Positions 49,306 through 61,530 of a DNA stretch of 64,000 nucleotides are shown here, in pieces. The notes beneath the pieces were generated by a model. The model saw only the letters and a program-made list of their open reading frames with translations, had not been told where the DNA came from and searched no databases. The stretch is from Diplocarpon mali (taxonomy: Eukaryota > Ascomycota > Leotiomycetes > Helotiales > Drepanopezizaceae). The position numbers and the translations under genes are program-made. The stretch covers positions 57,499-121,498 of the forward strand of contig JAENRP010000083.1 in the NCBI GenBank assembly GCA_024741835.1, written 5' to 3'. Numbering within the stretch: the first letter of the stretch is position 1; each line of letters opens with the position of its first letter.

Positions 49306-50773
49306 CTAGCCCTTCTGTTTCACGATCAGCTCTCTCACTTCAGGCAAGCCTTCCCATCCTCTCCCAGCACCACCAAACACAACGCTCTTCTCAATGACTT
49401 CCCTCCACCGCAAGCCCGGCGCCAATTTGCCTGTAATGGTGTTTGGCCTCCTGACATCCGCGTTCGTGGGCACAGGCAGCGCTCTTCCGAGCAAGGCCTC
49501 CATGGCTTGCATGGCAAATCCCACTGCCTTCTTTGCGTTGGAGGGGACCCCGGTCTTATCAAAAGAGCCGAACCTCGCGCTAGGAAACTCGTTTTGCAGG
49601 TCTGAGATGAGTTGCATGTTAAACATGCCACGACCATCAACGACGATGTCTGAGCCGTTGATGGCGTCGCGCCCGGGCCCGTATTGCAGCATTTGCTGGG
49701 CTATGCTTGCGGAGGTGAAGCGGGTCAATGTTGCGATGGTATCAGCCGGTGTGCAGCCCCGTGATGCACACATGTCGATGATGCGGTGGGCTTGGTCGTC
49801 TCCATATATTTCTCTAGCAGTGGTCTTGGGTGGTCGCATTCGAAGAAAGCCGTCATTGTCCAGCAGCTCCTCCACGACTTCATGACATATTTGTCCATGG
49901 AGTAAGGAAGAGCCATCGTCTACAGCTGGATCGAACCCGAATCGCCGAAACGCTGCGTCAACCATGGAAGTCCCGGGACCAGTGTCCCAGTCATACATAG
50001 CATCTATCCCACCTTTGTCATCTGCTGGGATGAAACAAACCGTTGTGATGCCTCCAATCGTGATACATATCTGCATTCTGACCGGGTGGTGGAGCAACAG
50101 CCCTACGAGATATGCAAAAAGCGGTGCTCCCTGTCTACCGACTGCCTGCTCAGCCGTGCGGTAATCAGAGACGGTTGTGACTCCTGTTTTTGCTGATATC
50201 ACTGCTCCTTCTCCCAAGCACATATTCGACCTGTGCTGTCCTCTGGTAGGAGACCCAGTCAATGTTATCAGCTGCCCACCGGAGCCAATCAGGTCTATGT
50301 CGTCCACCGAGATACCGTGCTTGTGAGCAAAGAGATGAATTGCATTGGCAAATGTGTGTCCCATCTCTGCGTCCATCTGCGAGAGCATACTAGGAGGTGC
50401 AGCGTCTTCTCGGAGCAGAGCGAGGATATCGGTTCGGATCTTCGAAGGCATGGTGACAGAATCATACTAGAATCGTGAGAGTCGGCTCGAGTGACGGGGA
50501 AAGAGCACATACCTGCACGATGTCGAGACAAAGAGGGGATTCCGGTGAGTCTTGGGTGAATCGACACAAGGCGAAGTCGATATCATGCATAGCGGTACCT
50601 GAAGTTACCCCAAGAATGAGCAGGTTTAGCCCAGGGCCTCTCTCCCCTGCCGGCGGCGCTGGAGAGCTTGACGATTCGGCCTCTCCATTTACCTTCGATT
50701 GTAGAGCTTCGAGGTACTTGTGCCCGACTGTTGTTCGGACTCGCCCCTTGGGAGCCGGTATAAGACCCCTCAT
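49306..50773 (-). CDS. Anhydro-N-acetylmuramic acid kinase (AnmK/UPF0075) family protein
   Basis: In bacteria this family phosphorylates and opens 1,6-anhydro-MurNAc during cell-wall recycling. Two exons, 50773-50513 and 50466-49306, give about 473 aa; the 46-nt intron has a GTATGT donor and a TTCTAG acceptor. Landmarks: LILGVTSGTAMHDIDFALC (residues about 52-70, the family 'GLMSGTSxDGxDxAL' start, altered), VSDYRTAEQAVGRQGAPL (about 186-203), IGGITTV (about 224) and WDTGPGTSMVDAA (about 247), the hexokinase/actin-fold nucleotide site. A Ser/Pro-rich stretch of about 48 residues precedes the domain and has no bacterial equivalent. Several signature positions differ from bacterial enzymes (HGQT is GGQL), so the substrate may have changed. 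Fungi lack peptidoglycan, so bacterial origin is likely. The OPT transporter lies next to it, upstream on the same strand. Confidence 0.85.
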
Positions 50774-51744
50774 TGTCCGCGCCAAGGATGTGTTCTCATA
50801 GCACGTAGCAGCAACCCGATCATTGCGCTAGAACTGGCGGATGTTCTTGTTCCAATTCTCTTTACGAAGTTCCACGGATAATATAGACTGCTTTGCGATC
50901 GAAGGCATTAGCTCAAATGTCGTGCTAGCCCTAGTTCCTTCTCTCCACCTTAGATAAGTCGGGCTTGAGGGGCGAGTGATCTACAATGGGGACTATGGGG
51001 TTAGTCGTCTGCAATAGGATCGATTAGTTAATGATAGCAACACGCGCATGGCGTGAGCCAGCACGAGATATCGGAGCTGATGGCAAGCAGTGTGAAAAAA
51101 GTGTATACTAATAGGGTTGGGAGGATGTTTCTTCCCGAAGAGGCGTTTCCTTCCAGCTGCGGCCTGAGGCATGTAAATAAAACCAGCAACATCCCTCCAA
51201 CCAATGTGACTTGAGCATTACCCGAGGTCTCTTTGGCGCGTAGCATTCACAGCCACCACCTATACAAACGCAAGTTAAGTAGACTACATGCCATCAGAAG
51301 CTGTCGGCAACAACTGCCATGCTCAGTCCAAGTATTTGAAGCAACTCGCCTACACTTCCGCGGAAAACAACAATAGACGACGCCTCCTGCCCCACCCATT
51401 CGGTAAGTTTAAGCGAGTAAATAGAGTATTAGATGCTGGTGGATTGAACCGTGTCCAACGTCCTACATCTCTGTATTTGAGGACGGGGCTTCAGTATCTA
51501 TTCTGATGGTCTACAACAGCTGCCATACTTACCTGCAACTCTAAGAAAATTCCAAACGGAATAGCAACATTTACTCCACTTGGAGTATCACCAGAGCAGC
51601 AATTGGGACTTCAAATACCCGAAGAGAGTACAATATCTTCATTCATTACCGGGGCGACAAGATACAATGATTACTAAAATGAATCCAATGCATGAACTCC
51701 GGCAACATTCTCTCACGCCACCATATCACCAGATCCGAGCCAAT
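50774..51744. other. Intergenic spacer between OPT transporter and AnmK-like gene
   Basis: 971 bp holding the 3' flank of the OPT gene and the promoter of the AnmK-like gene, both on the minus strand. No additional gene seen. Confidence 0.5.
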
Positions 51745-54700
51745 CTATTTGAAGTCACCAATACCTGGGCCAAAATACTCGCCCTCGGCTAGCTCGAAAC
51801 GGGTACAGGCAGTACCCTCGCAGCCCTGGTAACTGACCGAGTTTCCCCACCAGTTGATCTCGATCTCCGACCACTGAAGGCCGAAGAAGATAACGATGGC
51901 AGCAATGGCAATTGCCGAGGACCAGGAAGCCGACAAGATGTAGTTGTACTGCCCGCCAAGTCAGTCATGATTCTTAGGCATCCTTCGGAGCTGTGAAGAG
52001 CACTCTGAGTGTGAAAGAGTAGACTCACCTTGGACCAGAAAGCGAGGTATCTTTTCTTCAGATACACCATGCTGAAGTATCCAATGGGAACGGATGGCCA
52101 AACATATGACAAGTTGTAGGGTGCCCAGCTGATGGGGCCAAAGAGCATTACGACTGGGTGCACCTGTCTTAGCCATTTCTGTCTCGGGAGGTACTTTTGC
52201 ACGTAGTATACAACCACTGGAAAGAGAAAACCAATCGGGAATCCCGCAAGCAATGCAGTGTATTGGCCACCGCTGCCGAACATCTTATGCGGTCCCAAAG
52301 TCCCCCAGAGAACTGCGGCGGTGAAGAATGTATTGGGTCCAGGGCAGGTGAAACGGTTCTTCTGGCCTGGTTGGCACACATCGGGAATCTCGTTCATCTG
52401 GAAGTTTATCACGCCGATACAGACGAATGTCGACAAGAAGGTAGCAATCGTCTGCGCCGCAAATGTGTGCCTGGGTGGAATCTTGACGTAGTGGGCAAGC
52501 TTCAAGTCATTGGAGAAGCGAAGTGCGTGGGCGCAGGTGACGTATCCGTACGTCTTGAAATAGTTCACTTCACCCTAATTAGCTTATGTTTCTCCCGTCT
52601 TTAGGCTTTCAGTATCTCTAGCCATGAGATGGTATCTCTTAGCGTATTCGGGAACCGAAATCCAAAGACACCGCAAACGGGTGAGGCCTTACTTGCAAGT
52701 GCATTACCCGCCACCCAGGCTCCACCAATGAACTCGGCGAGGACATTGAGTGTGACCTCAATGCCGGTCATGGCGGCAACGATTCCGATGGGAACAACGA
52801 ATATAAGACACAGAGCAATACCGTAGAAGACAACGCCGACAGTAGTGTAAGTCTCCCAGCCGGCGATACCTGCGCAAGAAACTCCGATAGCAGCAACGAG
52901 CAAAGCAAAGTAAAGCCACTCCGAAACTGATTGATTGTAAGTTGCTCATTCTGTCTAGGGGGGAGATAGACCGGACTGACCTTCAGGGTATTCAGACATG
53001 AGCTTGTTGTGGATGTCCTTATATTCGCCGTCGTGTTCCTTCTTATCCTTCTTGAAGCTATTGAATAGGTTACGGAAGCCCATCAGGATCTCATGACGAT
53101 GGAATAGGAAGGCATATGAGATCGTCGCAGCATAAATAGCGAAAAAGAAGAGGTAGAGCACAAGATTTGCTGCACCGAGGTATGCTGGAGAGTAGGCTTC
53201 ATACTTCGCGGCATCGAAGATACCTGCAACATCGTCAGTTTTTACAGTTCTCGCGTCCCAAACCTTGAGGAACCATCTAGACCATAATTTGCAGTCTTAG
53301 ATATTTGTCGGCATACGAGAGGCGCACTGACCTCTGGCATCGATAGCTCTCGAGACGTTAAATTGTGCGCCGAAACGATCGTACACCTTGTTAGTGTTTA
53401 TCGGCAAGTAACTTGTGTAATACGCATTCGTGTAGTATAAGCCCAAGATTACAAACATCGCAAGAAACATGCCTAAAAAATTATTGATGGTACTAAAGAA
53501 CGGCACCATCAAGGGATCTGTGAGGTAAATTTAGCTAATTTTTTTTGACTGTACACTCCTGTGGGCCCGTCTAGCCAAGCCAAGGACGATCACGAATAGC
53601 TCAAGTGGGTTCGCGTACCTTGACCTTGGAAAAGCAGAGGGTTCCAGTCGAAGGACGGCCATGGGTTGACTCCCAATCCGTTATTATATCCGACAATTGT
53701 GTTCAGGTTCTTGTTTTCGGGTGCAATCCCTGGAGATAGTTGTCAGCAGCGCTTCTGATAGAGGCCCGATTTCTCAATTCCCGCTCCTAGATGCAAATAA
53801 TTAGCTCTGAAAATACTTACAGGAGATCCAGTTAAACACACTCAGTGCCTGAAAGATGAAATTCGGGAACCAGAACCACACAAACATAGCCGCAAAAGAG
53901 AGGATAAAAAATTTCATGCGTGACAAAGTAAAGATCCTCTTGAAAGGACTGGGAACTGGCTCGTTCTTCTCTGTGTGAAATGCGTTGTTCAAAGCAATAG
54001 TGACCAGGGAAGCAGGCCACACGCAATAGGATGGATAAACGAGGAATCTTCTGCAGACACCAGCAATTCCGTAGCCAATAAAGTTGGTACCCAGCGAGAT
54101 CAAGATCTGATAGCCGAAACCCCGAGCATAAGATTGGTTAAAAAACTGAGGAAGTATTTGATTCCAGATGATATACTCCGTGTATGGAGTTTGCGACCCA
54201 ACGTTGGCCATGACTAGGTAAGAAAAAGAAGGTCAGCAAGTGCTGCACAGAGGTTTCTACCTTAGCGATAAAGACGTGTCTTCGTGTGAGACTTCAGTGA
54301 AAATAAAGATATCAGGACTTACTTGTAATCAGCATGTGCTCTTTGGGTGTAAACTTTCCGGGATTCAAACTGTGTCGAGTACCAAAGAGAGAGAAGCCAA
54401 CATCTGGAAGCCAGGCCTCCGCAGCTTTACCTACGGGGTAAGACACCAATTGAGCAACGTTGGCCATGACAGCGATACTTGGTTGACGAATGGAAAACAT
54501 CTGATTGGTAAATGCGAGGATGCCAACGAACGAGAGCCCGATCACCCAAGCACGAATTGTCGAGGACGGTGTGGTCGGATCATCGGTATTACCAACCACG
54601 GCACGAACTTCTGCATACGGACTATTGCCAGTGATCAAGGCTGCCTCGGTCTTCATCTCCTGGATAAGATACAAGTACTTCTCTGGATCATTGAAGATGT

Positions 54701-55169
54701 CGTCATTGCTAAGGAAGTACTTGATTTTATCAATTGCAGTTGATGGGAAGTTGGGGTCTTTTTCGTGGATTTTGAGGACATTGACTAAGATCTGGTAGCA
54801 CGATCAGCTCGATTCTCAAATATTGTGCAAAGTCAGACAAACAGCTCTGGTCTCATTGAGGCCCAGGGCCTTTCCTGCCGCCTGGGCTTGAAGCAGATCT
54901 TCTCCGGTAACATTGAGCTCTCTGTCAATTTGTTAATGGCGCTAATCGAAATCAGTGGCTCTTGCGATATACTGTTCGTATCTCTCGATTGAGATTTCAT
55001 CAAGGGAATCAACAGCGTGGATGCCTGCCGGCTAACACGATGTCAGTAATGGGGCTAGCCAAGGGCACGACAGCGAGCTCACACTAGTTGTTCCATTCTT
55101 CTCAGAAAAATCATTGCTTGAGCTAAGCTCAACCGGAGCAGCTTGCAAAGATTCTGCACCTGAAGCCAT
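51745..55169 (-). CDS. OPT-family oligopeptide transporter
   Basis: Proton-coupled importer of small peptides (or peptide-like metal chelates or glutathione) in the plasma membrane. Eleven exons fit with every junction in frame: 55169-55085, 55024-54973, 54921-54843, 54791-54323, 54213-53821, 53729-53619, 53517-53332, 53223-52981, 52926-52693, 52567-52029 and 51948-51745, giving about 864 aa, the usual fungal OPT length. A cytosolic N-terminus (SIERYEQELNVTGEDLLQAQ) is followed by about 14 hydrophobic helices. Family blocks include AWVIGLSFVGILAFTNQMFS, SWIAPENKNLNTIVGYNNGLG, GNALAMNYFKTYGYVTCAHA, and the end TRFELAEGEYFGPGIGDFK. Introns are 51-125 nt, most with standard donors; the one before MNYFKTYGYV needs an AAG acceptor. 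It is next to, and co-oriented with, the AnmK-like gene. Substrate cannot be told from sequence. Confidence 0.92.
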
Positions 55170-58100
55170 CTGGGTGGTTTCCGTGACCTCCTGCTAAACA
55201 ATGGAACGTCGAATTCGCGACACGACTGAATAGTGGTCTGGTTCAACATGGACGCACGACTTGCTTTATGCCCCATACCCCTCCCTTGCTGCAAAACAGG
55301 GACCCGCTCACCGCAGCTGTATAGAGGGGTAGGCTTATCTTGAATAGTACCATCTCACGGCCCTGTTGGTGAGGAGCATGGCGAACTGCGTTGTTTGTTC
55401 TGAGCATCAAGAAGATAGTTGCCATGTCAAAATATCACAGATGGCCAGGGCTTGTACGCCAACAACAAAGCCAATGTCTCCCTGGGCCCTTCGAATCTCA
55501 TGCTACAGTAGTACTGTGTATACTCTGTATGAAGCGGAGTAGGGTGGCTGGCTTCGGCCGTTGGAAGGGGTTGCAGCCACCAGGGCTACCACCTTCTTGT
55601 TCTGTAATGACAAGTTTTGAGTTGGATTGCATCGCGAGGATGAACCAAACTCTACTCGACCACGGGTGCATACACTCCACTGCATTGTGTATCTTAGTTT
55701 TCAGTAAAATAATGCACAGTAACTGCCAGGTGGTGGTTGGTAGGTTGGCGGATGGCTATGAGACTAAGCGAGGACTCGGTTAAACGGCCATTGTGAACCA
55801 ATGAAATGCAGATAATAGGGGGCCAACTCGGTCAAATAAGAAGCCAAGCTTAGGTATTAGCCGATGTTGAATTTCCTGCGGCCAGCTTATCGTCGCTATC
55901 AACAGATATTTACTTTTGACTTTGTAGGGGATTCTGCTCTACCCACACTGCTGTGTAGCAGTGCCCAGGCGATTATGCTGCAACTTCCTAAACTTTCTCA
56001 GCCGAACCAGCCCTACGAAACACCAAATTCAAGATCACAACCTCTTCCACACCTATTCGATTAGTCCTCGTTATCTACCTCGGCGAATCTTGCTCAGCCT
56101 GGCCAAGTGTTGCAATCAAGACAAGCACGCTGTGACAATACCCAAGCTCCAAGCTCCCGAGCGCCAACTTATTGCATGCAGTCCGTATGGCTGCACTCGC
56201 ATCCACAAATGCATACCTGCGTGCTAGTACTGTCTGAGTACATAGTACGAGGTCTACTGTGCAAGGTAGGGTGGCTGTAGAAACTTTTAGAGCGGAGCAA
56301 GCATCTGAAATGCTTAATATGATTCGCTATACTCCCCTGAGTGCTCCCATACTTGGTGGTTGGGGTAAATAAACCCCTGCCCTGTCTAGTAGAGTGTTTC
56401 TAAAGGGTTCGGAGGGGGTCAATGCTCCTACTCCCTCCTCCAATTTATAAATGAGCCTCTTATGCTGCTTCGTTTGACGCTCATTATCTTTCTAGTACGA
56501 TTGTCATCAAACAACATATCTCAATTATTATTAGATTTCTCTACCTTTGAATATTAAGTGCCTACGCCTAAAACACCTTAACGAAACTGTATTCAGAACC
56601 AATGCCTTCAAGTCCAAACTCTCTATTTCCGTGCCGCATAGGGAGACTACATAAAATGGTAGTAAATCAATGAAATCTAGTATTCTGAAATAAAAGCAGC
56701 ATCATTCACGTGCGTAGCAAATGGTGTGTGAAGCCTTTACAGGGTAGGGATTTATTTATCCCAAATACTGGTAGAGACCGCCTACAGCGGCTCCAGTTTT
56801 TGTATCTCCGTACTTCGTCGCAGGCCCGGCAAACACCATCATCAACTCCGGGAACGAGTTACGGTGGGTTGACAGTGTCCAATTATGCCGTACTTCCTAC
56901 GGTATTTATTTGGCCTGCGACGAAGCAAAGTCGATGTTAGTACCGGTGGTCTTGCGCCTTGTATCCATCCATGCCTCGTTGCATTTTCTCCGGCTGGGGT
57001 TCGAGAAGGACTTGGCATAGTATGTGTAAGAGTTGGGAAATGTGATACTGGAATCATCGTGAGTATCATGCGTAACGGCGGCTACGCGATGCTTCAAATA
57101 CATCTCCAGCCCTATTAGCTTCTATCTCGGACAGCCAACTACACAAGCTGCGGCATCTCTGGTCCAAGTTCGGTGAACCGAGAGAGATTCAGATGTCTCC
57201 GAAGGCGTCTCCCGGCTCGAGTATCTCTGCTTGGTCTTCTGGGCTTTGGCAAATGCCGGCTTTTGTTGCTGGAGAACTTCGTATAACTGTCTAGCCGGGC
57301 CGATCACCTGGACAAGCGGTGCCTAGAGCGATTGTTTTCCAGGATTCCTGCAGGCCTTTGATTAGTGGCGCTTCTGCTTAGAGTTTTGGGGATTATCCAC
57401 GTCGGTCTCGACTCTTCTTGAACCATCGTCGTCATATTTCGTGCACGCTTCCGGGGACAATGCTTCGAGTAACATGAACAGGAATGGTCGCAGGAGGTTC
57501 GCGCGCCGGACAGAGACAGAAATGTCAGTGAAGGAAATCGACCCAAATTGAGGGCCGGTGCTACGCTCCCGTTGAGCCTAAGACCTGGCAAGCTCGTTGT
57601 CATATCCGTCATGTGACCGAAACCTATCTAGGTACAAAGTGGGTAAATAAAAGTCGATTCTACTTTGGAAATCACAGGTAATGAGTTCACAGGGTTGCTT
57701 TGAAAACTATGATTACCTCTTTACTACTGCTGACCTTCAGGGATCCGTATCGAATCATGGCTCACATCGCTATTCTGGTACAGGCCCAAAGCGTTACAAG
57801 CACAGGATATCCGTCGTCTGGGAGGAATTTGTCTTAGTCAAGCTGCTTCAAAAATTACTCGCTCGTATATGTATACAGTTATGTTATAGTTTGACAACCC
57901 TCTGAACTGCATTACTAATCAACTTGTGCGATCAAACCAGGCAAGTCTCTCCCCGGCAAGACTGCTTCTCCGAGCGCATCCACCTTGGGCGATTCTCAAG
58001 CAATGGAACCAACCTCCGTGGCAGTTGGATACTGCCGAAGCGTCACTGCTACAGCTTTATCAGCGTCCACGAACTATGATACTTGGCCAATTCGGCCGAG

Positions 58101-59590
58101 GCAAAGATTTATGCTGCAGCGTAATTCGAGGCCCAGGCAGCACGTGAGTGGGCTGCGTTGGGAAAATGCGGCATTTGAATAGGACGTGGTAACAGTTCCG
58201 CAAGACGAGAAGTGCTTGCCAGTGCTAGATATTCTTGCATGTCAGGATTGAAAGTAACAAGCACAAGTTGAGCGGAGAAGGGGGGGGGGGGGGTGTCGCA
58301 ATGATATTGCGAGCCATAGAAAGGACAGTAAGATGTTGATGGTCCTATTCCAGCCTCACCCATTATAGTACACCATCTCAAAGATCATGAAAAGGCTGCT
58401 TGGAGATTCTGATATTCTCATCTCAGCCCAGAGATTTCCAGCAAAGTCATTATAGAGGATCCCACGAAGCATTTGCGGCAAATAGACGACTGAGCCCAAC
58501 GAGACTACTACAGGAAATTGTCAGGTCACGTTTTGCTCAGCTGAAGCTAGCCTATGTAAGCACCACCTCACCAGACGCCCGCACATTATTTACCCAACCA
58601 TCACCCCTCGCCTGTCACAAAACTTCGTCCGGCACGTCGTATATCTCAGCCACTCAACCAGCAAGAATGTGTGACAAGCTTTACCAATGCTCCTACCACA
58701 AGTTCCAGAGCTGCGAAGGATATCCGTTGCTCCCCGATACTGATGCTTCACCGGAGACTGAAGCGTGATCAAGCTAGCAAGGAGGGAAAAGGCCGATCCA
58801 TCGTCATGGCCGCCCTCTACGCATACAGCATACACAGTACACCTCGAGAAACCGCCCCTTGCAGGCCAATCCATCACGCGGTGTTTATGCGCGACGTTCT
58901 GCATGAAAGCCTAACCCGAAGTGCGACAAGACGTGAGTTTTCCGACAAGCCATACGGAGGTAAAACGAAAAACTCCAGTAACGCGCACACAAACTCGCCA
59001 CGCCCGTCCAATCGTAACTCCTCCATAGCAACCACGAGTCGCCTTCAAGAATAAAGGTTGCAGCACGCAGGCGTTCAGCCAGCAGCCAGCCGATGTCTCG
59101 GGATGGCCGCTCAACACTCAGAACAGAGCTAGACCCCGTGCCATTGGTGGCACATTCATTCCATCGATGCAATCGTCAGATAGATCCCTTGGGTGTGAAG
59201 CCGTAGGATCGGGGATCCCAACCAATGCGACGCAGGAAAAAGCAAGCGACATCTTAAAATCCAGCTGTCGCAACAAGATTTTCTTACTCGTCGAGGTCTC
59301 CAGCGCTGTCACGTTATTTCTGCTGAGCTGAAGTGGCGGTGAATTTCTTCATTTCACATAGGTAAGGTTTCTTGCCGGCTCAGCCAGCCCTCGCGGCTAC
59401 AGTACAAATCGGAATATCCACTACTCCCACTTTCACGAGACCTACGCGAAGTATAAGAGCTTCCCTGCCCCCCCCCCGTGGTCTTTAGGAGAGAAACCGC
59501 CGGCGCAAATCTCGAATCTCCAGATCAGTCCCAGCTTCAATACCATTGTCGATTTGGAAACCCAGAAAAGAGTACAACTCACGCCACTGC
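55170..59590. other. Gene-poor divergent region
   Basis: 4.4 kb between the 5' ends of the OPT and 2EXR genes. It includes an AT-rich part (about 56.3-56.7 kb), the second inverted-repeat element at 56,813, and a run of about 14 G at 58,280-58,293. Many short frames exist on both strands, none with a recognisable domain. Confidence 0.5.
56813..56925. mobile_element. Small inverted-repeat element (MITE-like), copy 2
   Basis: 113 bp bounded by cttcgtcgcaggcc....aaacacc and ggtatttatttggcctgcgacgaag, imperfect inverted repeats of about 25 bp. Interior words (aattatgccgtac; gggttgaca) partly match copy 1 at 47,422-47,532. It is non-coding. Both copies sit in gene-poor spacers, as expected of a miniature element. 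Confidence 0.6.
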
Positions 59591-60376
59591 ATGGAAAGAG
59601 ATAATATGAACGCCCGCTACCCCACCAGCGCAATGGGAGCCATGGACCTTCACAGCTCACCACCGATCCCCAATCTGGCATTTACGCTCTTCCCGCTCCT
59701 CCCCTTAGAACTCCGTCTCCAGATCTACAGCGAATTCAATCTCCTCTCCCCGCGGGTCCTCTCCATAAAACCCACCGCCGTATCCTCCCTCCATAGCAGC
59801 GCTCCCCATCCCGCCCTCCTCTCTGTATGCCACGAGTCCCGATCGGAGACTCTTAAATCCTACCATCTCATCCCCGACCTCGAAGGCCAGCCACGCTTCT
59901 ACTACAACCCCATGCTGGACACCATTCACCTGACCAGCAGCACCAAATACGCCGCCTCCTCGGCGCTCTCATCCACGTCCACGGCGCCGCAAGACGACTG
60001 GCTGCTCTCCCTGTCTCAGATCTCGTCGTCGCTACCGGAAACACAGGGGGTGTATAGTCTAGCGCTGCGAGGCGTGCTCACGCTGCCACCTGCGAACGTG
60101 TTCTTCGAATCCGGCGGGGCGAAGTGTAGGGAGATGCTGGTGCTGGTGGGACCTGGCGCACACCGCAGGGGCGCGAGTTCGTATTGCGGGGTCGGGGTTG
60201 GGTTTATGCGGCAGCTGTTGGTGAGGGAGGTGGAGAGGAGTCTGGAGCTTATGGAGGGGGGCTTTGAGACTGGGAGGGCGCCCGCCTTGGTCGCGCTTGT
60301 GGGGGGTGGTGAGGGGGATGAGGGGTTGCAGGAACGGGTGCTTGATGAGAGAGGGAGGGGTTTGGTTCTTGTCTAG
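59591..60376 (+). CDS. 2EXR-domain protein
   Basis: A single-exon frame of about 261 aa from the ATG at 59,591; a longer reading would need a non-ATG start. The N-terminal part has FTLFPLLPLELRLQIYSEFN, then PRVLSIKP...PALLSVCHESRSETLKSY and FYYNPMLDTIHL. This is the 2EXR domain common in fungi ('F..FP.LP.ElR..Iw......R.......P.ll.vcresR......y'). The C-terminal part is Gly/Glu-rich (VALVGGGEGDEGLQERVLDE) and probably flexible. Molecular function of the family is unknown; large lineage-specific expansions occur. Downstream lies a 1-kb GC-rich spacer and the 44-bp minisatellite. Confidence 0.8.
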   Translation: MERDNMNARYPTSAMGAMDLHSSPPIPNLAFTLFPLLPLELRLQIYSEFNLLSPRVLSIKPTAVSSLHSSAPHPALLSVCHESRSETLKSYHLIPDLEGQPRFYYNPMLDTIHLTSSTKYAASSALSSTSTAPQDDWLLSLSQISSSLPETQGVYSLALRGVLTLPPANVFFESGGAKCREMLVLVGPGAHRRGASSYCGVGVGFMRQLLVREVERSLELMEGGFETGRAPALVALVGGGEGDEGLQERVLDERGRGLVLV

Positions 60377-61530
60377 GGACGTATCCCTGAGTTGTTCTGT
60401 TTTATGGCCTCTTTCAATTAGGGGGGTATATGCACTCGAGCGCGGATCTCGGAGCGTATTCAGGCGAGTTTTCCTTGATCTCGTTCAAGTATTCAAATAT
60501 TCAGATATCCACCAGTACTACAATACAGTACTTCAAAGACGCAGTCACCACCACAGCACTCCCAAGCTCAGGTCACCGCAATGGCGCACGGCACCCCCTT
60601 TCCTCTTTCCCGTTGCCAGCCCCTCGTGCTCGCCGCTCGGCCATCAATCTTCTGAGCCCGGCTGCACGGACATCAACACCCAGGCCTCCCCCAGCACCCT
60701 CTGTTCTCTTCCCCAGTGAAGTGACTGCCGACCTGCTTTCCTTCGACTCTGTGTTCACCCAACGAGAAGACTCAGTCTTCCGAGTCGTGACTTGAGTAGT
60801 CGAGGGCGCGAGGGTACCGCGACCCGTGCTGACGGGCTTGCGGGACAGGCCTGGGGTGGTCAGCCAACCGAACCGCGCGTCTGAAACACAGGTGCAGGAG
60901 CACGAAGTCGGACCTCTGCTCATTTTCATACTGCACGCGTAGACGAGGCGTGGTTGATGATGGGCGGCAGTGTGGAAATGACATTCGGTTTTGGGCGTTT
61001 GGGTTTGGTGGGCCGGATGGAAGGTATCGGGGGATCTGGGTGCCGGAAGACTTTTGGTCTCTTTGTTTACCTCGGCTCTGGTGTGCGTGGTCGAACAAGC
61101 CCGGGGCGACGCGGGCGGAGGAAGTCAAGAGAGCAAACCGAGGACCGAGCGGAAGCGGAGGGATGTTCGAACATCCCAAAGGAAGAATGAAATGGCGAGA
61201 GGGTGGCTCCCACGGACCCAGTCCACGGATGGAGGTACTGCCTGCACGGAATCGAGGGCGTCGTCTCGGTGAGCGCGCGGAAAACAGCCAACCTCGCCAG
61301 GAGATGCGCGATCATGTGACTCGGAGGAGGCGATCCCCGACGACGCGCCGAGGCCGACTCGGGAAGTCCTTACGAATGCGTGGGAAACGGAGAGGGCGAG
61401 GAGATTCGGAAGCTGATCATTTCCCGTCGGCGGCGCGAGTAGAACCGCTCTGCCCGGCCAAACGGCGCATGCCCTCGTCACGCCGGGACTGGCCCTGAGC
61501 TAGGGAGGGTAAAACGGACGGTCTTGGCAG
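60377..61530. other. Intergenic spacer, GC-rich in its second half
   Basis: About 1.15 kb with open frames rich in Arg, Gly and Pro on both strands around 60,950-61,500. They overlap one another in several frames, which is a sign of composition and not coding. No domain is recognised. Confidence 0.4.

Noticed and set aside
60950..61498. 182-codon Arg/Gly-rich plus-strand frame
   Set aside because: Several overlapping frames on both strands are open here because of GC-rich composition; no domain or conserved block seen.
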